Assembly (NCBI RefSeq): GCF_030272615.1 | Contig: NC_081407.1 | Span: forward strand, 141,798,897 to 141,862,896 | Length of the DNA stretch: 64,000 nucleotides | Source: Cryptomeria japonica | Lineage: Eukaryota > Streptophyta > Pinopsida > Cupressales > Cupressaceae | Direction of reading: 5' to 3' | Part shown: piece by piece, positions 47,395-62,811 of the stretch | Numbering within the stretch: position 1 is the stretch's first letter | How the letters are laid out: every line of letters begins with the position of its first letter | Made by a program: the position numbers and the translations under genes | The notes under the pieces: generated by a model | What the model was told of the DNA's origin: nothing | Database searches by the model: none | The model's input: only the letters and a program-made list of their open reading frames with translations

Positions 47395-48300
47395 TTTATC
47401 CATCGTAAAATATTGCACTTTCCAAAAATAAAAAACCCATATCGTGTAACTCCACTTCCATCAATTGTGTGATTCTTAAATTCTAAGAAAAGAGTTTCAT
47501 TGTCCACTTTAGAGAAGACAAGACAAACTCCATATGCTATTTCACTATCATCAATTATGACCTTACCACTTTATTAAAGTAAAAGCTCCATATTGTATGG
47601 TTTAGCTAAGAGAATATGATACCTAATGAGTATTTTTTAATAATAATTCTAACACAAATGATTATGTCTTTCCCTTAAAACATATGGGCAAATGTCATAT
47701 GACTATCCATATGTATTGTTTATTGCTTATTACAATTATATAAAACTCTAAAGTCTATGACAAGGAGGACCAAGAGAATATGTCTACCTGTAAGACAAAT
47801 GTACAATCAAAAATTTCTCATAGAATTATATATTATATTTCTCTACAAATGCCCTTCAAAAGATAAAAGCATGAAAATGAAGTCTATTAAAAACTATTTG
47901 AGTGGTGCCCAATACTCAAACAAGTATTATGTTTCATATCAAGTTTTGTGGAATTCAGTTTGCTTGTCAAGTATCTATGAGACAAGAAGCCTAGTCATAC
48001 TATATAGATCCATTTGAGCACATTGCTTAAACAAAATCTGACACGTAGTCAGCATCTTCAATAACATGATGACAAATTCTAATAAATTCAAGTTTAAAAA
48101 TTGATAAATTCTAATAAATTCAAGTTTAAAAATTGACAAATTCTAATAAATTCAAGTTTAAAAATTGTTCATGGATTTAGTCTAGAACCTTCTAGAATCT
48201 TCCTTTTAGAACCTTCTAGAGGAGAATAGTTGTAGATGGATTTAGTCTAGAATCTTCTAGAATCTTCCTTTTAAACCTTCTAGAGGAGAATAGTTATAGA
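47395..48300 (+). repeat. Decayed duplicate of the NRT2 5' flank
   Basis: Blocks match 27.4-28.66 kb in order and orientation: 'gtgtaactccac' (47443 / 27388), 'aagtaaaagctccatattg' (47577 / 27476), 'ttctcatagaa' to 'gagtggtgc' (47815-47912 / 27830-27923), 'catttgag/gaaccca' to 'gtagtcagca' (48010-48055 / 28490-28540), and 'gttcatggattt' (48167 / 28605). No NRT2 coding sequence follows. A local triplicated 32-bp unit lies at 48071-48166 and a ~64-bp tandem at 48172-48299 ('ggatttagtctagaa'). Confidence 0.75.
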
Positions 48301-48374
48301 CATTTGAGTAAGCCAATAATGAAGCCATCTTTTTACAAACTTATTTGCAGAGCTGTGTTTCCCGAAAGGCATAA

Positions 48375-48838
<464 letters not shown>

Positions 48839-48839
48839 G

Positions 48840-49040
48840 CAATGCAAGTTCCAGCTGGAAACATAGAAGGATTTTCAGTCAGAACATACACTCTTGAATA
48901 TGAATAGGAGGATGCACTTCCTCATATAGATTCACTACCATTGGTTGACTCTAACAATGGAGATGAAAAGATAAGAGATATGACAGAAATGGATCGTGTC
49001 CTCACCAAGGAGCAAGGAGACAGATGAGGGGTACCTCATT
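48840..49040 (+). other. Coding-like fragment, unidentified
   Basis: In one frame from about 48842 the sequence reads '[20 protein letters not shown]', a stop at 48905-48907, then a further protein-like stretch ending 'MDRVLTKEQGDR' near 49026. I do not recognise it; it could be a relic exon of a gene that followed the duplicated promoter. No splice signals were verified. Confidence 0.25.
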
Positions 49041-49299
49041 TCAAAAGTGTTTTTTTTTTGTTGAAGTTTTATTGGATAGAAATGGTATGTTTATGGGCTT
49101 TGTGTTCTTGTTGGGCTGTCATGTTCGTAGATTTGAACTTCTATCAATTATTTTTTAAAGATAAATTATCGAAATTTATTATCATAAAAATTTATTTGAA
49201 AATTTAAAATTCTCAAAAAAAATTTAAAAAAATCAGTTACAAGATCTGAAAAGTCTAATTAAACGAAAAGTTTAAGGGACATTGCAAAGGGTCTTGATT

Positions 49300-50160
49300 T
49301 TTTATCCCCATCACACTGGGATGTGAGAGTGAGAATCGGTCAGAAATGTCAATTTCTTATAACCCAGCTATAGGTTAATTGCACAATAAATTCACATAAT
49401 AGAAACTCTCTCTGATTTATAACAATCAATACTCTCGGTTAATTAACAACAAATAATAGCTGAACCAAAAAAATAAATAAATAAAGTCTAAGCCAATCAC
49501 AAAAAGACAATAACATAGATATACGTGGGGAAAAACCTACAAACTTTGGATCTTCTATTAAGCCTAACAAAAATCTCTCTTCAAAAGTACAATAATAAGT
49601 TTGCTACAACAATCTTACATATATAGAACCCACTTTACTTAGCTTGCAAGAAAAGAATCTTTCTTTGCTTTCTTTGGCTTTAAATCATATTAAAATCACT
49701 CTTGCTTTTACTAAACCTCACAAACTTAGAAATATTCTTTTAACAAATAAAAAAAATAAAGTTGTTGCTAAATATCCAACTCGAGTTTCTTTAAAGCAAC
49801 TCCACTGCACCTTCCGAGCTAAACAAAAATCAACAAGAAAAAGGGTATTATTTAGTTTTGAAAGGGGGAATCCCGGGGAAAGGAGTAGGGTGTTTTCTTT
49901 CAAACATAGCCTTGTGTGCAGAAACAAATGAGTCTATGAAACTCTTGTTTTCCATCAGAGAAATAAAGGAGATGTTTTAAATCTATCTATTACTTATATT
50001 TCCTTTCGTTTGCAGATTTTTCCTATGTGATTTTTGCAATCATTCTTTGGTATTTTAAAAGCATACCCCAAAAACTCAAAATCATATCATACAAGCTACC
50101 CTTCTCAAATGTACAGGAAGATCACCCACACAATGGTGATCTCTCCAACTGCTCGTAACA
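49300..50160 (-). repeat. Possible minus-strand LTR
   Basis: The right edge reads gctcgtaaca, so the minus strand begins tgttacgagc, a plausible LTR start. An internal 'cgtggggaaaaacc' resembles blocks in other LTRs here. The left edge is unclear and no target duplication was found. Confidence 0.3.
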
Positions 50161-51600
50161 TTTGTCTTTACCAAGCAAGCAAATAGAGTTAAAATTAATT
50201 AATTTTCATGAAGACAAATCTATTAACTAACATTAATCCTACAAGTTTAAACCATATGAGATAAGCTATGCATCATATGATCTTGAACTAGTTCCTTTTG
50301 CACTCTCCTTGTAAAATAACACCTTTTTAGGTACTTAAGAATCTATTTGAGTTCCAAACCAATCATATGAATTTGATGTACATCTTCACCCAACTAAATT
50401 TGAATGCTTAACAAAGGCAAGGTGCTAGTTGAAAATTTTATTAGTCAATTCAAATTTATAATTTTGAGTACTTAAAAGATAAGGATAATCAAATTTCTAA
50501 TGCACTTAGTCAAAGTAGGGATATCACAATAGTGCCACTAACAAAGGTAATCTTTTTGTAATAGGTGTTGAATGACCTAATAAGTTATACCTTCTACCTT
50601 GAGGTCATGAAGTCTTAGAGGAGAATTCGTAGTTACTAAAATATGAGGGGTATCATTTGTAACAAGATGATCTTTGGAGATTTAAAATAAAAATTTGCAT
50701 ACTCGACATTAATGAGTTAAGAAACAAGGCAATCTAATGTAGTAAGATCTACAATGAACCTTCTATTTAAAGCACCCAAGTATGGGAAAAGTATTTGTCA
50801 AGCTTGGACCTATATAATTTTGGTCAAGCAAGAAAAGGGAGGTTGCAAATTTAGTAGCTTGATATTTGGAATGTCAACAAGTCAAATATAAGGATATAAA
50901 TTTGACATGATTTTTATATCTGCACAATATTATAAAATATAATTAATAAAACTATTTATAAGGACTTCGTTCAAGGGATAACTTGAACTCCCTTTAGGCA
51001 ATGATATGATATTGGTTGTGACTAATAAACTACAAAAAGTAACACACTTTATTAGGTAGGTGATATGTAAAAATGATTTTCCAACTTTAGCAAGAAGGCT
51101 CATAAAGAAAATTTTATGATTTTGTCGTGTGCCTAAGAGATTATATTGGATAGGGATGTGAGAACAAATTGTAGGTTTTGGACTATGCCAGAATTTGCTT
51201 TAGGCATAACACTAAAATTTATCACCACCCACCAAATTCTTCATAGTTTTGATGGTCCTTAGGGTTCCAATTGGCGTAGTAATAGATTGGGGAACCTTGT
51301 AGCCCAATCATGCATCAAATACAATTATCTTTAAAAAATAATACTCACTCAACAAAATATATTAAATTTCTTTAGAATCTGACAATATTTGTTATAAGAA
51401 TACAAAAAATAATGGTATATAGTTATAAGACTTGGCCTTCTTTGTTTTGGTATATTTTTATTTTCAAAATCCGAACCCCAAACACATTACTTTTCCCATA
51501 TATATACTTCCAATGTAGTGGTCAATCATTAGAAGAGGAATTTCAACTATCGTCACAAATAGTTCAATCAAAATCTACCATGTGTCAATATGTAATTTAA
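50161..51600. other. No gene recognised
   Basis: AT-rich DNA, no domain signature. A 62-codon frame at 51412-51600 is not supported by composition. Confidence 0.4.
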
Positions 51601-51719
51601 TTTTCCAAGTGCTTTCACATTTTGCTCCATTTTCCTTCCTTTTGGGGTTTCCCAACCTGAGGGGAACTCGAAACTAAGAAATTTATCAAAGGTTCCTACC
51701 TCATTAGGACTCTCAAAAC

Positions 51720-54450
51720 ACTTGCATGTCATAGCCCCTTTGTTAAGGGTTTTGGGAACAAGTTCCCATGTCTATTTTTTTCTCAATTTGGTTAAGTTCC
51801 TATTTCACAGCCTTTATCCATCCTTCATCTTTGCTTCCATTAGAAAAGTTATTGGGCTCAACTTTTGACAAAAGAAAATTATTCACTTGTTCACTTGCCT
51901 TGGCAAGTTTCTTTTGGTTTGCACACTTTCATTCTTATCACCAATGGTTTGTTCTTTAGAGTGATCCCTTTGAACATACTTTGTTGGAGTCTTATGCGTT
52001 TGGTCAGATTTCTTTGAACTTCAGTTTCTTTATCTTGTGTGTCTTCCTCTTCTCCTTGTGTAGCGTGGTGAATACTTATTGATGCGAAAGAAATGGAGAT
52101 GTTAGAGATCAACATGAATTCATTCTAATAACGAGCCCAACCATAAGCAACACAAATTCAAACCATTTCAATAACATATCAAGAAAGGTAAAAGCCAAAC
52201 ATAGAGAATTAAAACAAGTAAACATATAAACACATTGATACTTCTCCCATGATCAAACATAGGCCTCCCTCTCTCCAAGATCCTTTTGCTATGAAAATTG
52301 CTCTCAATTTGAGCACCAACACAAGGATGATAAATGAAGTTTGGGAGATGGTTGATTATGTGAAATTTGTGGGTGAGTATGCAAGGTCTTGTTGAATGTC
52401 CATAGTAACACCAAAGATAGTGGTACTACTATGGCAATGGATTGCAAAATCCCTTGAGATATGCAAAGCCAACCTCAATAAACTTGCTAGCCAACCTCAA
52501 TATTACAATGGACATGAGAGCTCTTCTTTCATAAGAAAAAATGGGTTGATCGATGGTCAGAATTGAATGCTTTAAGAAGGGCTAGGATTGCTTGAGGATT
52601 CCATGATCCTCAATCCATGTGTTCTTCCTCAAGCAATCACATATTGACAAGTTTCAACAAGGGAATACTTGAGAGGGAAATGGACAAAGCCTTAAAGGCT
52701 TGAGAAGACACGAAGGAAGCCATTAATGGCTGGGTTGATGGGTTTGGGGTTAACCCAACATTGGATGGATGTGCAAGAGTTAAATCGGGGTTAGAATGGT
52801 CAAAACCTATGTGAGTTGGCTTGTAAAAGGGAGAAGGATTTGAAGGCTTTGTAAGAGACTTAATGGTAGAAGTAACCCTTCCCTAATTCCCATGGTTTAG
52901 TAATGTGCAAACAATTAGGGGGTGATTAGGCTAATGAAAGGGGATTTTAAAATGATTAAGGGGAGGGTTAGTGTGCAACTTGCATTTTCTAGAAAATGTG
53001 AGTGGGTGAGGGGATTTAAATTAAATAAGATAATTACTTAATTAAATTCTATGTGTGGGAGGATAAAAGGATTTAAATAAATATTTAAATGTGAGAGGGG
53101 GGTTTTAGAATAAGATGAATTATTTAAACAAATATGTTTTGTTTATTTAATTAATAGAAGAACATAGATAGTGTGAATTAATTAAATATTAATTTAATTA
53201 ATAGTCAAAAAAGGAGAATGAATTAATCAAATGTGAATTTAGTTAATAGTTGAACGATTAATAATAAACAAATATAAAATTCATTTAATTGGGTAGGATG
53301 AATTCAGGTGCCTACACTTCCTATTTCTCAATCCATAGGTTCTTCAATGGTCTAGTCTCATTCTACATCCACTCTAACATCTAAGATTTCAACTATTTTC
53401 TCGAGCCTTTTGTTGTAGCCTCTATAAGCCTTTCTTCTTGTTGAATATCCTTGGAGGATTCCTTCATCATATCTTAGGTCAAACTTTCCAAGATCCTCTT
53501 CATCTATTTTGATATAACACTTGCTCCCAAAAATTCTAAATTACTTGATAGTGGCAATCCTTCCATACCATATCTCATAGGGGGTCTTTGAATAGCCTTT
53601 TCTAATCTACACTCTGATAAGAATATAAATAGTTGTATGCACAAACTCTCTCCAATAAACATCAGGTAAGTTAGCATCCTTTAACATTGTATTGTCCATT
53701 TCTTGAACTATTCTATCATTCCTTTCTGCTACCCCCATTTTGCTAAGGGGTCCTATGGGTAGACATATGTATTCTAAAACCATGATCCTCACAAAACTTA
53801 TTAAAATCATTTGATGTAAATTCATAAATCCTCTATCAAACCTCAGACATTTGATCTTCATGTCCATTTCATTCTCAGTCATTGATTTAAAGATCATAAA
53901 CTTATCTAATGCTTCAATTTTTTCTCGTAAAAAATTAACTCATGTCATTCTAGAGTAATCATCAACAAGTATCATGAAGTAACCTTCACCATGTAGTCCC
54001 TTGTTCTAGTAGGTACGCATAGATCAATATGTATCAGCTCCAAGGGTTTTGATGAAGAATATTATTTTCTCTTGAACTTTGTCTTTATTAGCTTCCCCAT
54101 CTGACACTCTATGCATACAACATTAGTAAGCTTGACAATCTTGGGCATATCTCTTACTCCATTTGTAATGTTTATCATCACAATGTTATCAAAGTTGATG
54201 TATCTCATCCTTTTATGTGAAAGCCAATATTCATTTCTTTTAGTTGTTAGACATGATTTTCCTCCTTGAACTTCCTTTAGGTGGTCTAGATATTTCCACA
54301 AGTCCTGGTTCCTTTTGCAATTAGTCTTCCTAATCTCCCTTTTTTTATTTCACATCCACTACCATGAAATGTAAGCCCATAACCTTGTTGCGCTTCTACC
54401 TAACACTAAGAATATTATGTCTTAAACCCTTTATAAAGAGATTAAGATCA
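51720..54450 (-). pseudogene. Second copia pol remnant (pre-integrase to RT linker), split by an LTR
   Basis: Minus-strand remnants of a Ty1/copia pol in order. Gag-pre-integrase and zinc region at 54,430-54,062 ('CIECQMGKLIKTKF'). Integrase core at 53,897-53,607, where the catalytic regions are eroded ('FDRG' replaces the usual S-D-x-G-G context, 'GVAERNDRI' keeps the Glu region). Integrase C-terminus at 53,480-53,330 ('GKFDLRYDEGILQGYS'). After the interruption at 52,080-53,316, the integrase-RT linker lies at 52,079-51,720 ('QTIGDKNESVQTKRNLP', 'ELNQIEKN'). Many stops and frameshifts occur, and no RT or RNase H follows to the left. Confidence 0.82.
52080..53316. mobile_element. Probable solo LTR inside the copia remnant
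   Basis: About 1.24 kb from tgatgcgaaag to ggtgcctaca (TG...CA) with no coding capacity, interrupting a copia pol that resumes in order on both sides. Flanking pentamers cttat (52075-52079) and cttcc (53317-53321) match at only 3 of 5, so the target duplication is weak, consistent with age. The interior has a simple AT-rich block near 53,020-53,280 with 'ttaatt' and 'aaata' motifs. Confidence 0.6.
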
Positions 54451-54454
54451 TAGC

Positions 54455-55320
54455 ACTCTCCAAAAGTTTGTTAGCCTTCTGATAGCAGTGATTAAGATCA
54501 TAGCTTTGGAGAGAGTCCAAAATATTTCAAACCTTATTTAAAATCTAATGCACTCTCCAATTTGAAGAACAACTAGATTTGCAAGTGTTAATTATAATAA
54601 GGGATTCACCTTCAATTAGTAAATAGGTGATATCCATAGTTTGAGCTAGATGAAGGCCATACAAAAGAGGCTATGCTTCTGCAACATTATTGTTGCCTGA
54701 AGGAAGCTTGATAGATTGTGTAGTGATAATTATATTTCCCAAGTGATCTCTTATTACACAACACCCCCCCCCTTCCTTAAATTCTCGAGTTGCCTCTAGA
54801 AGTTCCATCAAAATTGAGCTTCAAAGAGCCTTTGGGAGGAGGTTTCCATGAAATAATTCTTCTGACAATCTTTTGGCTATTTGGAATAAGTAGGTTACTA
54901 GGGAAAGACAATGAGATTTGATCCCAAATTTTTAACATGAATCTATCCCATTCAATAAAATTGGAGTTCCCCTTTTTGGATTTGAGAACAAAGGCATTTA
55001 TAACTTATGAAATTGATTTCTCAATTCTCTTGGTCATTTGGTTTACTTCCTAGAGTTCCCTTCTAAATATTCTTTGATTTCTTTCCCACCATATATTCCA
55101 AATAATGATTGGTGGGAATATTCTCTAAATGCAAGCAAAAAAGAATTTTTTATGCAAAGAAGGTCAACTAGAGAAGGTATCTCAAAGCGTATATGGGAGG
55201 GGGGCTTACCAATTAAACTTATTCATAAAGAAAAACCAACATTGATGAGCACAATTACAATTAAGGAAGTAAATAGTTAGTGTCCTCTAGGGTTTGACCA
55301 CAAAGAACACATGGAAAGGG
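54455..55320 (-). pseudogene. LINE zf-RVT and RNase H region
   Basis: A zinc-binding reverse-transcriptase-associated segment at 55,320-55,060, with Cys-containing 'PCVLCGQTLED' and 'FPPIIIWNIWWERNQRIF'-like residues in mixed frames. RNase H follows at 54,870-54,455: 'WKPPPKGSLKLNFDGTSRGN' carries the first Asp, then 'ESLIIINTCKS', 'NWRVH' and 'LNHCYQKANKL'. Several stops interrupt it. This domain order is typical of plant L1-clade LINEs. Confidence 0.8.
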
Positions 55321-56019
55321 ATGGGAAATACCCAATCTAGATAGTCTGGAGCTACTAAGAACTCTATTTTTTAAAGCCAACCAAACGAAACACCTTGGCT
55401 TAGGAAGAATGGTGTCATTCCAATAGAAAGAGAAGGCTCTATGACTTTATGTTTGATCACCTTGAGCCATAATGGACTTGTAACCTTGCTTTATTGAATA
55501 CATCCCTATCTTAGAAGGAACCCAAATAAGTTTATAAGGCTTAATATTGATGAGAACTTCTCTATCTTCTAAAAATTATGGAAGATCTACTTTTGTTCTA
55601 CCAACACCTGAGAATTATTAGTGTCCTTCCAGTAACCTTCTTAGTTTGTTGAAGCATGTAGACAATCTTTTACTCTGATACCCTAGGTAGCTTTAAGAAC
55701 TTGTTTGAATGAGATTAACTCTTGAACATTTGAAAGAGGAGGGAATCCATAACATGAATCCTCCCAAAATAAAGCTCAAGTTCTTCATTGTTGATTTGCC
55801 AAGAGAGGCAGGACAACACTACATCTCTACAAGAGGAAATGAAATTATACATTGCAAAACCAGTAGGAGGATTTTGAGTTGTAAAAAATTAGATTGGATC
55901 AAATGTGTCCAAGTATTTGGACTACATTATTTTACACCATTTAGCATTTGGTTTTGAATACATCTGTCAAGCTAATTTAGCACCCAAGGCTAAATTACGA
56001 GCCTCCAAATTGTGAATGT

Positions 56020-57400
56020 CTACACCCCCTTTAATCTATATAAGCAGAGATGATCCAAGGATATTAGATGGGTCTTATTTTTCTGATCCATGTTACCTTT
56101 CCAAAGAAATTGCCTAATACACTTTTCAATTTTGTAGATTGCCACCTTTGGAGCTTGGAGAATTGTCATGGAATAGTTGGGAATAGATGAAAGGATTGAT
56201 TTAATCATAAGAATACTACTCGCAGTTGAAATCCATCTACCCTTCCAAGAAGAGATTTTGTTTTGAATACAAAGAATAATTTTGTCCCAATATGAAATTT
56301 TATTGGCCACCTTGAAAAAAGGAATACCCAAGTATTTACACGGGAGGTCTGCAAGTTGAAAACCAAGAAAATGTACAATTCTTCTTTTGACAATAGTTGG
56401 GGTATTGAGTAATGTTAATTTTTTTACTTGGACAAATTGATTTTTTGTCCTAATGAAACAATGTAAGTGTCTAAAACAGACTTAATGGTTTTAGCTTCAG
56501 CAAAGGACGCTTTACCAAATAAAATGGTGTCATTCACAAATAAGGAATGAGTAGTGGAAATAGGTGTACCTAGAATTTTTATGCCAAGCCAACTACCCTG
56601 ATCATGCTTAACTTTGATCAATCTACTAAGAGCCTCAACTAAAAAAATGAAAAGAAAGGGCAAAAGAGGATCACCTTGTCTAACTCCTTGAGTGGAGTTG
56701 AAAAATCCACTAGGATATCCATTAACAAGAGCTGAAAATTTGGTCCTAGATAGAAAAGAAGATATCCATTTGCACTAGCTTGAAGCAAAACCAATTTTTT
56801 GAAGAATTTGAATTAAGAAATTCCAATCTACCTAGTCATAAGCTTTCATCATGTCCAGTTTAGTTATGAAAGTAGGAATCTTGTTCGATTGGATAGTATT
56901 TAACATTTCTTGAGCAACTATTGCACTTTCTAGGGATTATCTTCCTAGAACAAAACCTCCTTGTTCCTCCAAGATATTCTTAGTGATGAAAGGAAGTAAC
57001 CTCAGAAGATGGCTTTAGTAAAAAAAAATTATAGATCATGTTGCATAAGGAGATGGGCCAAAAATCAAAAGAAAAAAATTCGGACATTTTACCTTTGGAA
57101 TAATAGTTATATTGGTGACATTAAATTGCTTAATAATGGTGTCTGATTTCCTAGACTCATCCAAGGCCTGTAAACAATCAACACATATAAATCCCAACAC
57201 TTCTGAAAGAAAATTGCAGTAAAGTCATCTGGCCCACGAGCTTTGTCTAGGGGCAAAGAGAAAATTGATTTTAAATCCTCCATTGTGAAAGACTTTAAAA
57301 GTTGAAAATTATCAACTTGAGTGATAAGAGAAGGAATATAATTCAAGAGATGTTTTATTTCAATATCAATGTCATGCTCCTAAACTAAGGGTTTTCTAAG
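56020..57400 (-). pseudogene. LINE reverse transcriptase domain
   Basis: Conserved L1-type motifs in broken frames: 'FTMEDLKSIFSLPLDKARGP' then 'DFTAIFFQKCWDL' (57,346-57,180), 'MPFLFIFLVEALSRLI' (56,663), and the catalytic box 'SLFVNDTILFG', where FADD is now FVND so an essential Asp is lost. 'KISSWKGRWISTASSILMIK' and 'MGIPFFKVANKISYWDKI' (56,331-56,220) follow. Confidence 0.9.
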
Positions 57401-57959
57401 CAAAGAAGTGAAAAATTAACAACTTCTTTTTGAATCTCAAACTCCTTATCCAAAATTGCTCTTGATGTGCTGCTAGTAATGAAAATGATAGAATTTAGTT
57501 TTTGTTTCACATTAGTAGATGCATGGAAAAATTTAGTATTCCTATCACCTTCCTTTAACCACAACTCTCTAGATTTTTGACACCAAAAAATCTCCTCCCT
57601 AATGAGAATTTCTTCAAAGTCATCTTGAAGCTTTTTTAAAGATTGTAAGTTGAAACATCTAAACCTTGTGCAATAATCAGATTGTTAACCTCATCTAGAA
57701 GGGATTGAATTTGATTTTTTTTGCACAACGATATTTTTAGAAATGTGCTTGTTCTAAATTCTGATTTTGTCTTTGATGAATTGTAGTTTGCAACAAAGAT
57801 AAAACGTTTTATATCCATGAACAAAAGGAGCTTGATTCCACCACTCCTTAAGAAGGGAGAGGTAATGTGTCTCTAACCACATAGTCTGAAATTTAAAGGA
57901 ATGTTTTTTGCCTCTGGCTAAAAGATTATTTGAAAGAAAAAGAGACATGGCAAAGTGAT

Positions 57960-58548
57960 CAGACCCAGATAGGGGCTAAATGAATTAGACAGTGAGGAGG
58001 TCTAAAAGGAGCTAGTAAGCTGAAATAAGAAATCTATCCAACTCTCAACAATTTGCAAGAAATCCTTACGTCTATTAGTCTAAGTGAAGTTCCCATTACT
58101 AGGAACCATGTCAACTAAATCATTTTGGCAGTTGAAATCTGAGAAATCTTCCATGACCTTAGGCGGGGGAACAATACCACCTTTCTTCTTAGTTAGCAAT
58201 GTGACAACATTAAAATCTCCAACCAAAATAAGGACTTTTAAGTGAAAATGAGATACCTTAACTAACAACCAATTGTGTTGATGGACAACTTCTTCTAAAA
58301 TAACTGAGGAAGACTTCCACAATATTGCTTGTCCACTTGAGGCTCCTTGAGATTCCACAAAACAATAATTCCAAGATGACCAGTTGTTGAAAATTGAAAA
58401 ACTCATGATTTGACAATTTTGTTTCTTGAAAAGGCACTATGTCTACCCCACAAGCATCAAGTTGATGCTTGATGAGGATTCTCTTTTTAAGGGAATTAAT
58501 ACCCCTAACATTCCAAAAGAGGATTCTCATTAAGAACAAGGAGGACAA
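57960..58548 (-). pseudogene. LINE apurinic-like endonuclease domain
   Basis: The open frame begins 'MSSLFLMRILFWNVRGINSL' (58,548). 'WNVRGIN' is the first conserved endonuclease motif and 'PFQETKL' is the second (with catalytic Glu). 'LILVGDFNVV' (about 58,230) is the GDFN motif. The frame is broken around 58,300 and 58,080. Confidence 0.87.
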
Positions 58549-58860
58549 GTGCTCCTTAGTTTGGATTTTTTATTATTAAATTTTTAAATTGAATTGTCTA
58601 GGGTTGACTGCAAGCCTATTACAATTTCTTCATTCATCTTCACTGAAAATGGATTTCTTCCTCTTTTCCCCTTAGGCTTCTTAATGTTTGATTCAGAACA
58701 AGGAGTCTAAGAAATTGATAGATGTTGAGAGAAATCATACTCCAAATCTTGTTAGCCACATCCTTTGCAATTTCATTGATTTTTTGGAGACCAACAATTT
58801 TAGCTATAGATTCTGCAAATTATAAAAAACTTCATATTATATAAACATGCAAATTTTTAA

Positions 58861-59399
58861 TTTTTATTTTAAAAAAATTAATAGCCAATTGATATTAAAA
58901 AAATCAATACAACAAAAAATAATAAATAAGATAATAACTTAAAAAGGATAAGGGTATGTGTAGGATCATGAGGGGTCAAAAAGTGGCAATGGGAAAAAAA
59001 ACGTGTTTTAAACTTTGCCAAACACACGGTCAAATTTCGCTTTGAGTTTTTGTATGGGTCAACCAAAATTTGAATTTGGTTTGGTAATACCAAACCAAAA
59101 TGGATATCTATTAATAACATATATCCGATATTAACACATATTTGTTTTTGTGCAATCATTATTGTGATGTCATGTTTTCCAAAACGGATATCCATTTTGT
59201 TGAGCATAAAAAATATGCTTTAGTAAAATAGGCATAACTTTTGTGTTTCTTATTGAAATTTGGATCTTTTATAGGCATTGGAAAGCTAAATCAGAGACCT
59301 ATCAAATGGATAAGGTAATTTTATTAGAGTATAAACTAAAAATTAATTATAATCATTTGAATTTAATCTTTCATTTTTATAACTTAAAATACTCAAAAA

Positions 59400-59400
<1 letters not shown>
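58861..59400. other. No feature recognised
   Basis: AT-rich DNA between the LINE end and the pyrimidine-rich tract. It includes short duplications of 'ggatatc(t/c)at' at about 59,100-59,200. Confidence 0.4.
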
Positions 59401-62010
<2,610 letters not shown>

Positions 62011-62251
62011 CAGGCACCTAAAGATGAGAGAATTGACACTCTTCCTGAACACTATTAGGAGCGATCACCCATATTGATTGAGCCCACTCAATCAATCAAC
62101 ATTGGTACAGAAGAAGCAGATAAAAACTTACACCTAGCAAAATCTCTAACAGAAGAAGAAAAACCAGAGTTTATCAGATTCTTCAAAGAAAAGAAAATCA
62201 AGTTTGCTTGGTCCTATGCAGATATGCTTGGGATTGATCCACACTTAATCA

Positions 62252-62811
62252 TGTTCAGTGTGGAGCCTAATTAGTCTCCAAGTGGGAGATTGTTGAAATG
62301 TGGTGACTGATCAGCAAAGTACTGTACACTCAGCACGTATCCTCGTCGGGGTCTGGGGTTGGGTCGGGCCCCGGGTGGGGGTTTGGGGGTGGCAGCCCCC
62401 AAAGTGGGCAAAGCCCGCTATGAGGGTTGGGGGGCAGCAACCCCCAAAGTGGGCGAAGCCCGCTACGGGGGTTTAGGGGCTGTAGCCCCCGAGAAAAAAA
62501 AAATTTGTCATTTTTTGTTGATGAAAACCGATATTGTAATAAAACCCTAAAAAGCCCAACTTTGTTTGTTGCCCTAAAAATGCATGTTATAACCGGCTGG
62601 GATGCTTAAGGCATTGAAATGTTGATGTACTATTTTTGCTAGATAATAAGAAAGATTGGACGGCTGTGTATGGTGGACGTAACCCATTTTGGGTGAACCA
62701 CGTTAAATATATGTGTTATCTGTGTCCTATTTTATTTCTTTATCTTTTGTATTTAAATCTGCATATAATTGTTAGTTCATATTTGCTTCGGATCTGCTTG
62801 AAACCCTAACA
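62252..62811. mobile_element. Solo LTR (560 bp) with perfect target duplication inside gypsy pol
   Basis: Begins tgttcagtgtgg and ends ccctaaca, flanked by aatca at 62247-62251 and again at 62812-62816. Removing 560 + 5 bases restores the gypsy reading frame exactly at 'DPHLI|MHHLS', which confirms the boundaries. Its left 40 bases include a 'ccaagtgggagattgttg' resembling a polypurine-LTR junction; whether that is internal to the LTR or a nested edge is unresolved. Confidence 0.92.
62376..62493. repeat. GC-rich tandem hairpin repeats in the LTR
   Basis: Two full ~46-base units and a partial third with 'ggcagcccccaaagtgggc', 'aagcccgcta' and 'ggggctgtagccccc'. Each unit can pair with itself (gggg...cccc) and contrasts strongly with the AT-rich surroundings. 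Confidence 0.85.

Larger units (their letters stand above)
54455..58860 (-). mobile_element. Decayed L1-type LINE with RNase H
   Basis: Minus-strand non-LTR element. Right to left: the ORF1 C-terminus (58,850-58,580, 'KKPKGKRGRNPF'), endonuclease, reverse transcriptase, zf-RVT-like Cys region and RNase H. The RNase H ends abruptly at 54,455 against copia sequence, with no poly(A) tail. The 5' part of ORF1 is absent or unrecognisable. Multiple stops and frameshifts occur in all domains. Confidence 0.88.

Noticed and set aside
48071-48166. CRISPR-like triplicate repeat
   Set aside because: The three 32-base units are contiguous without spacers, in plant nuclear DNA; a simple tandem repeat.
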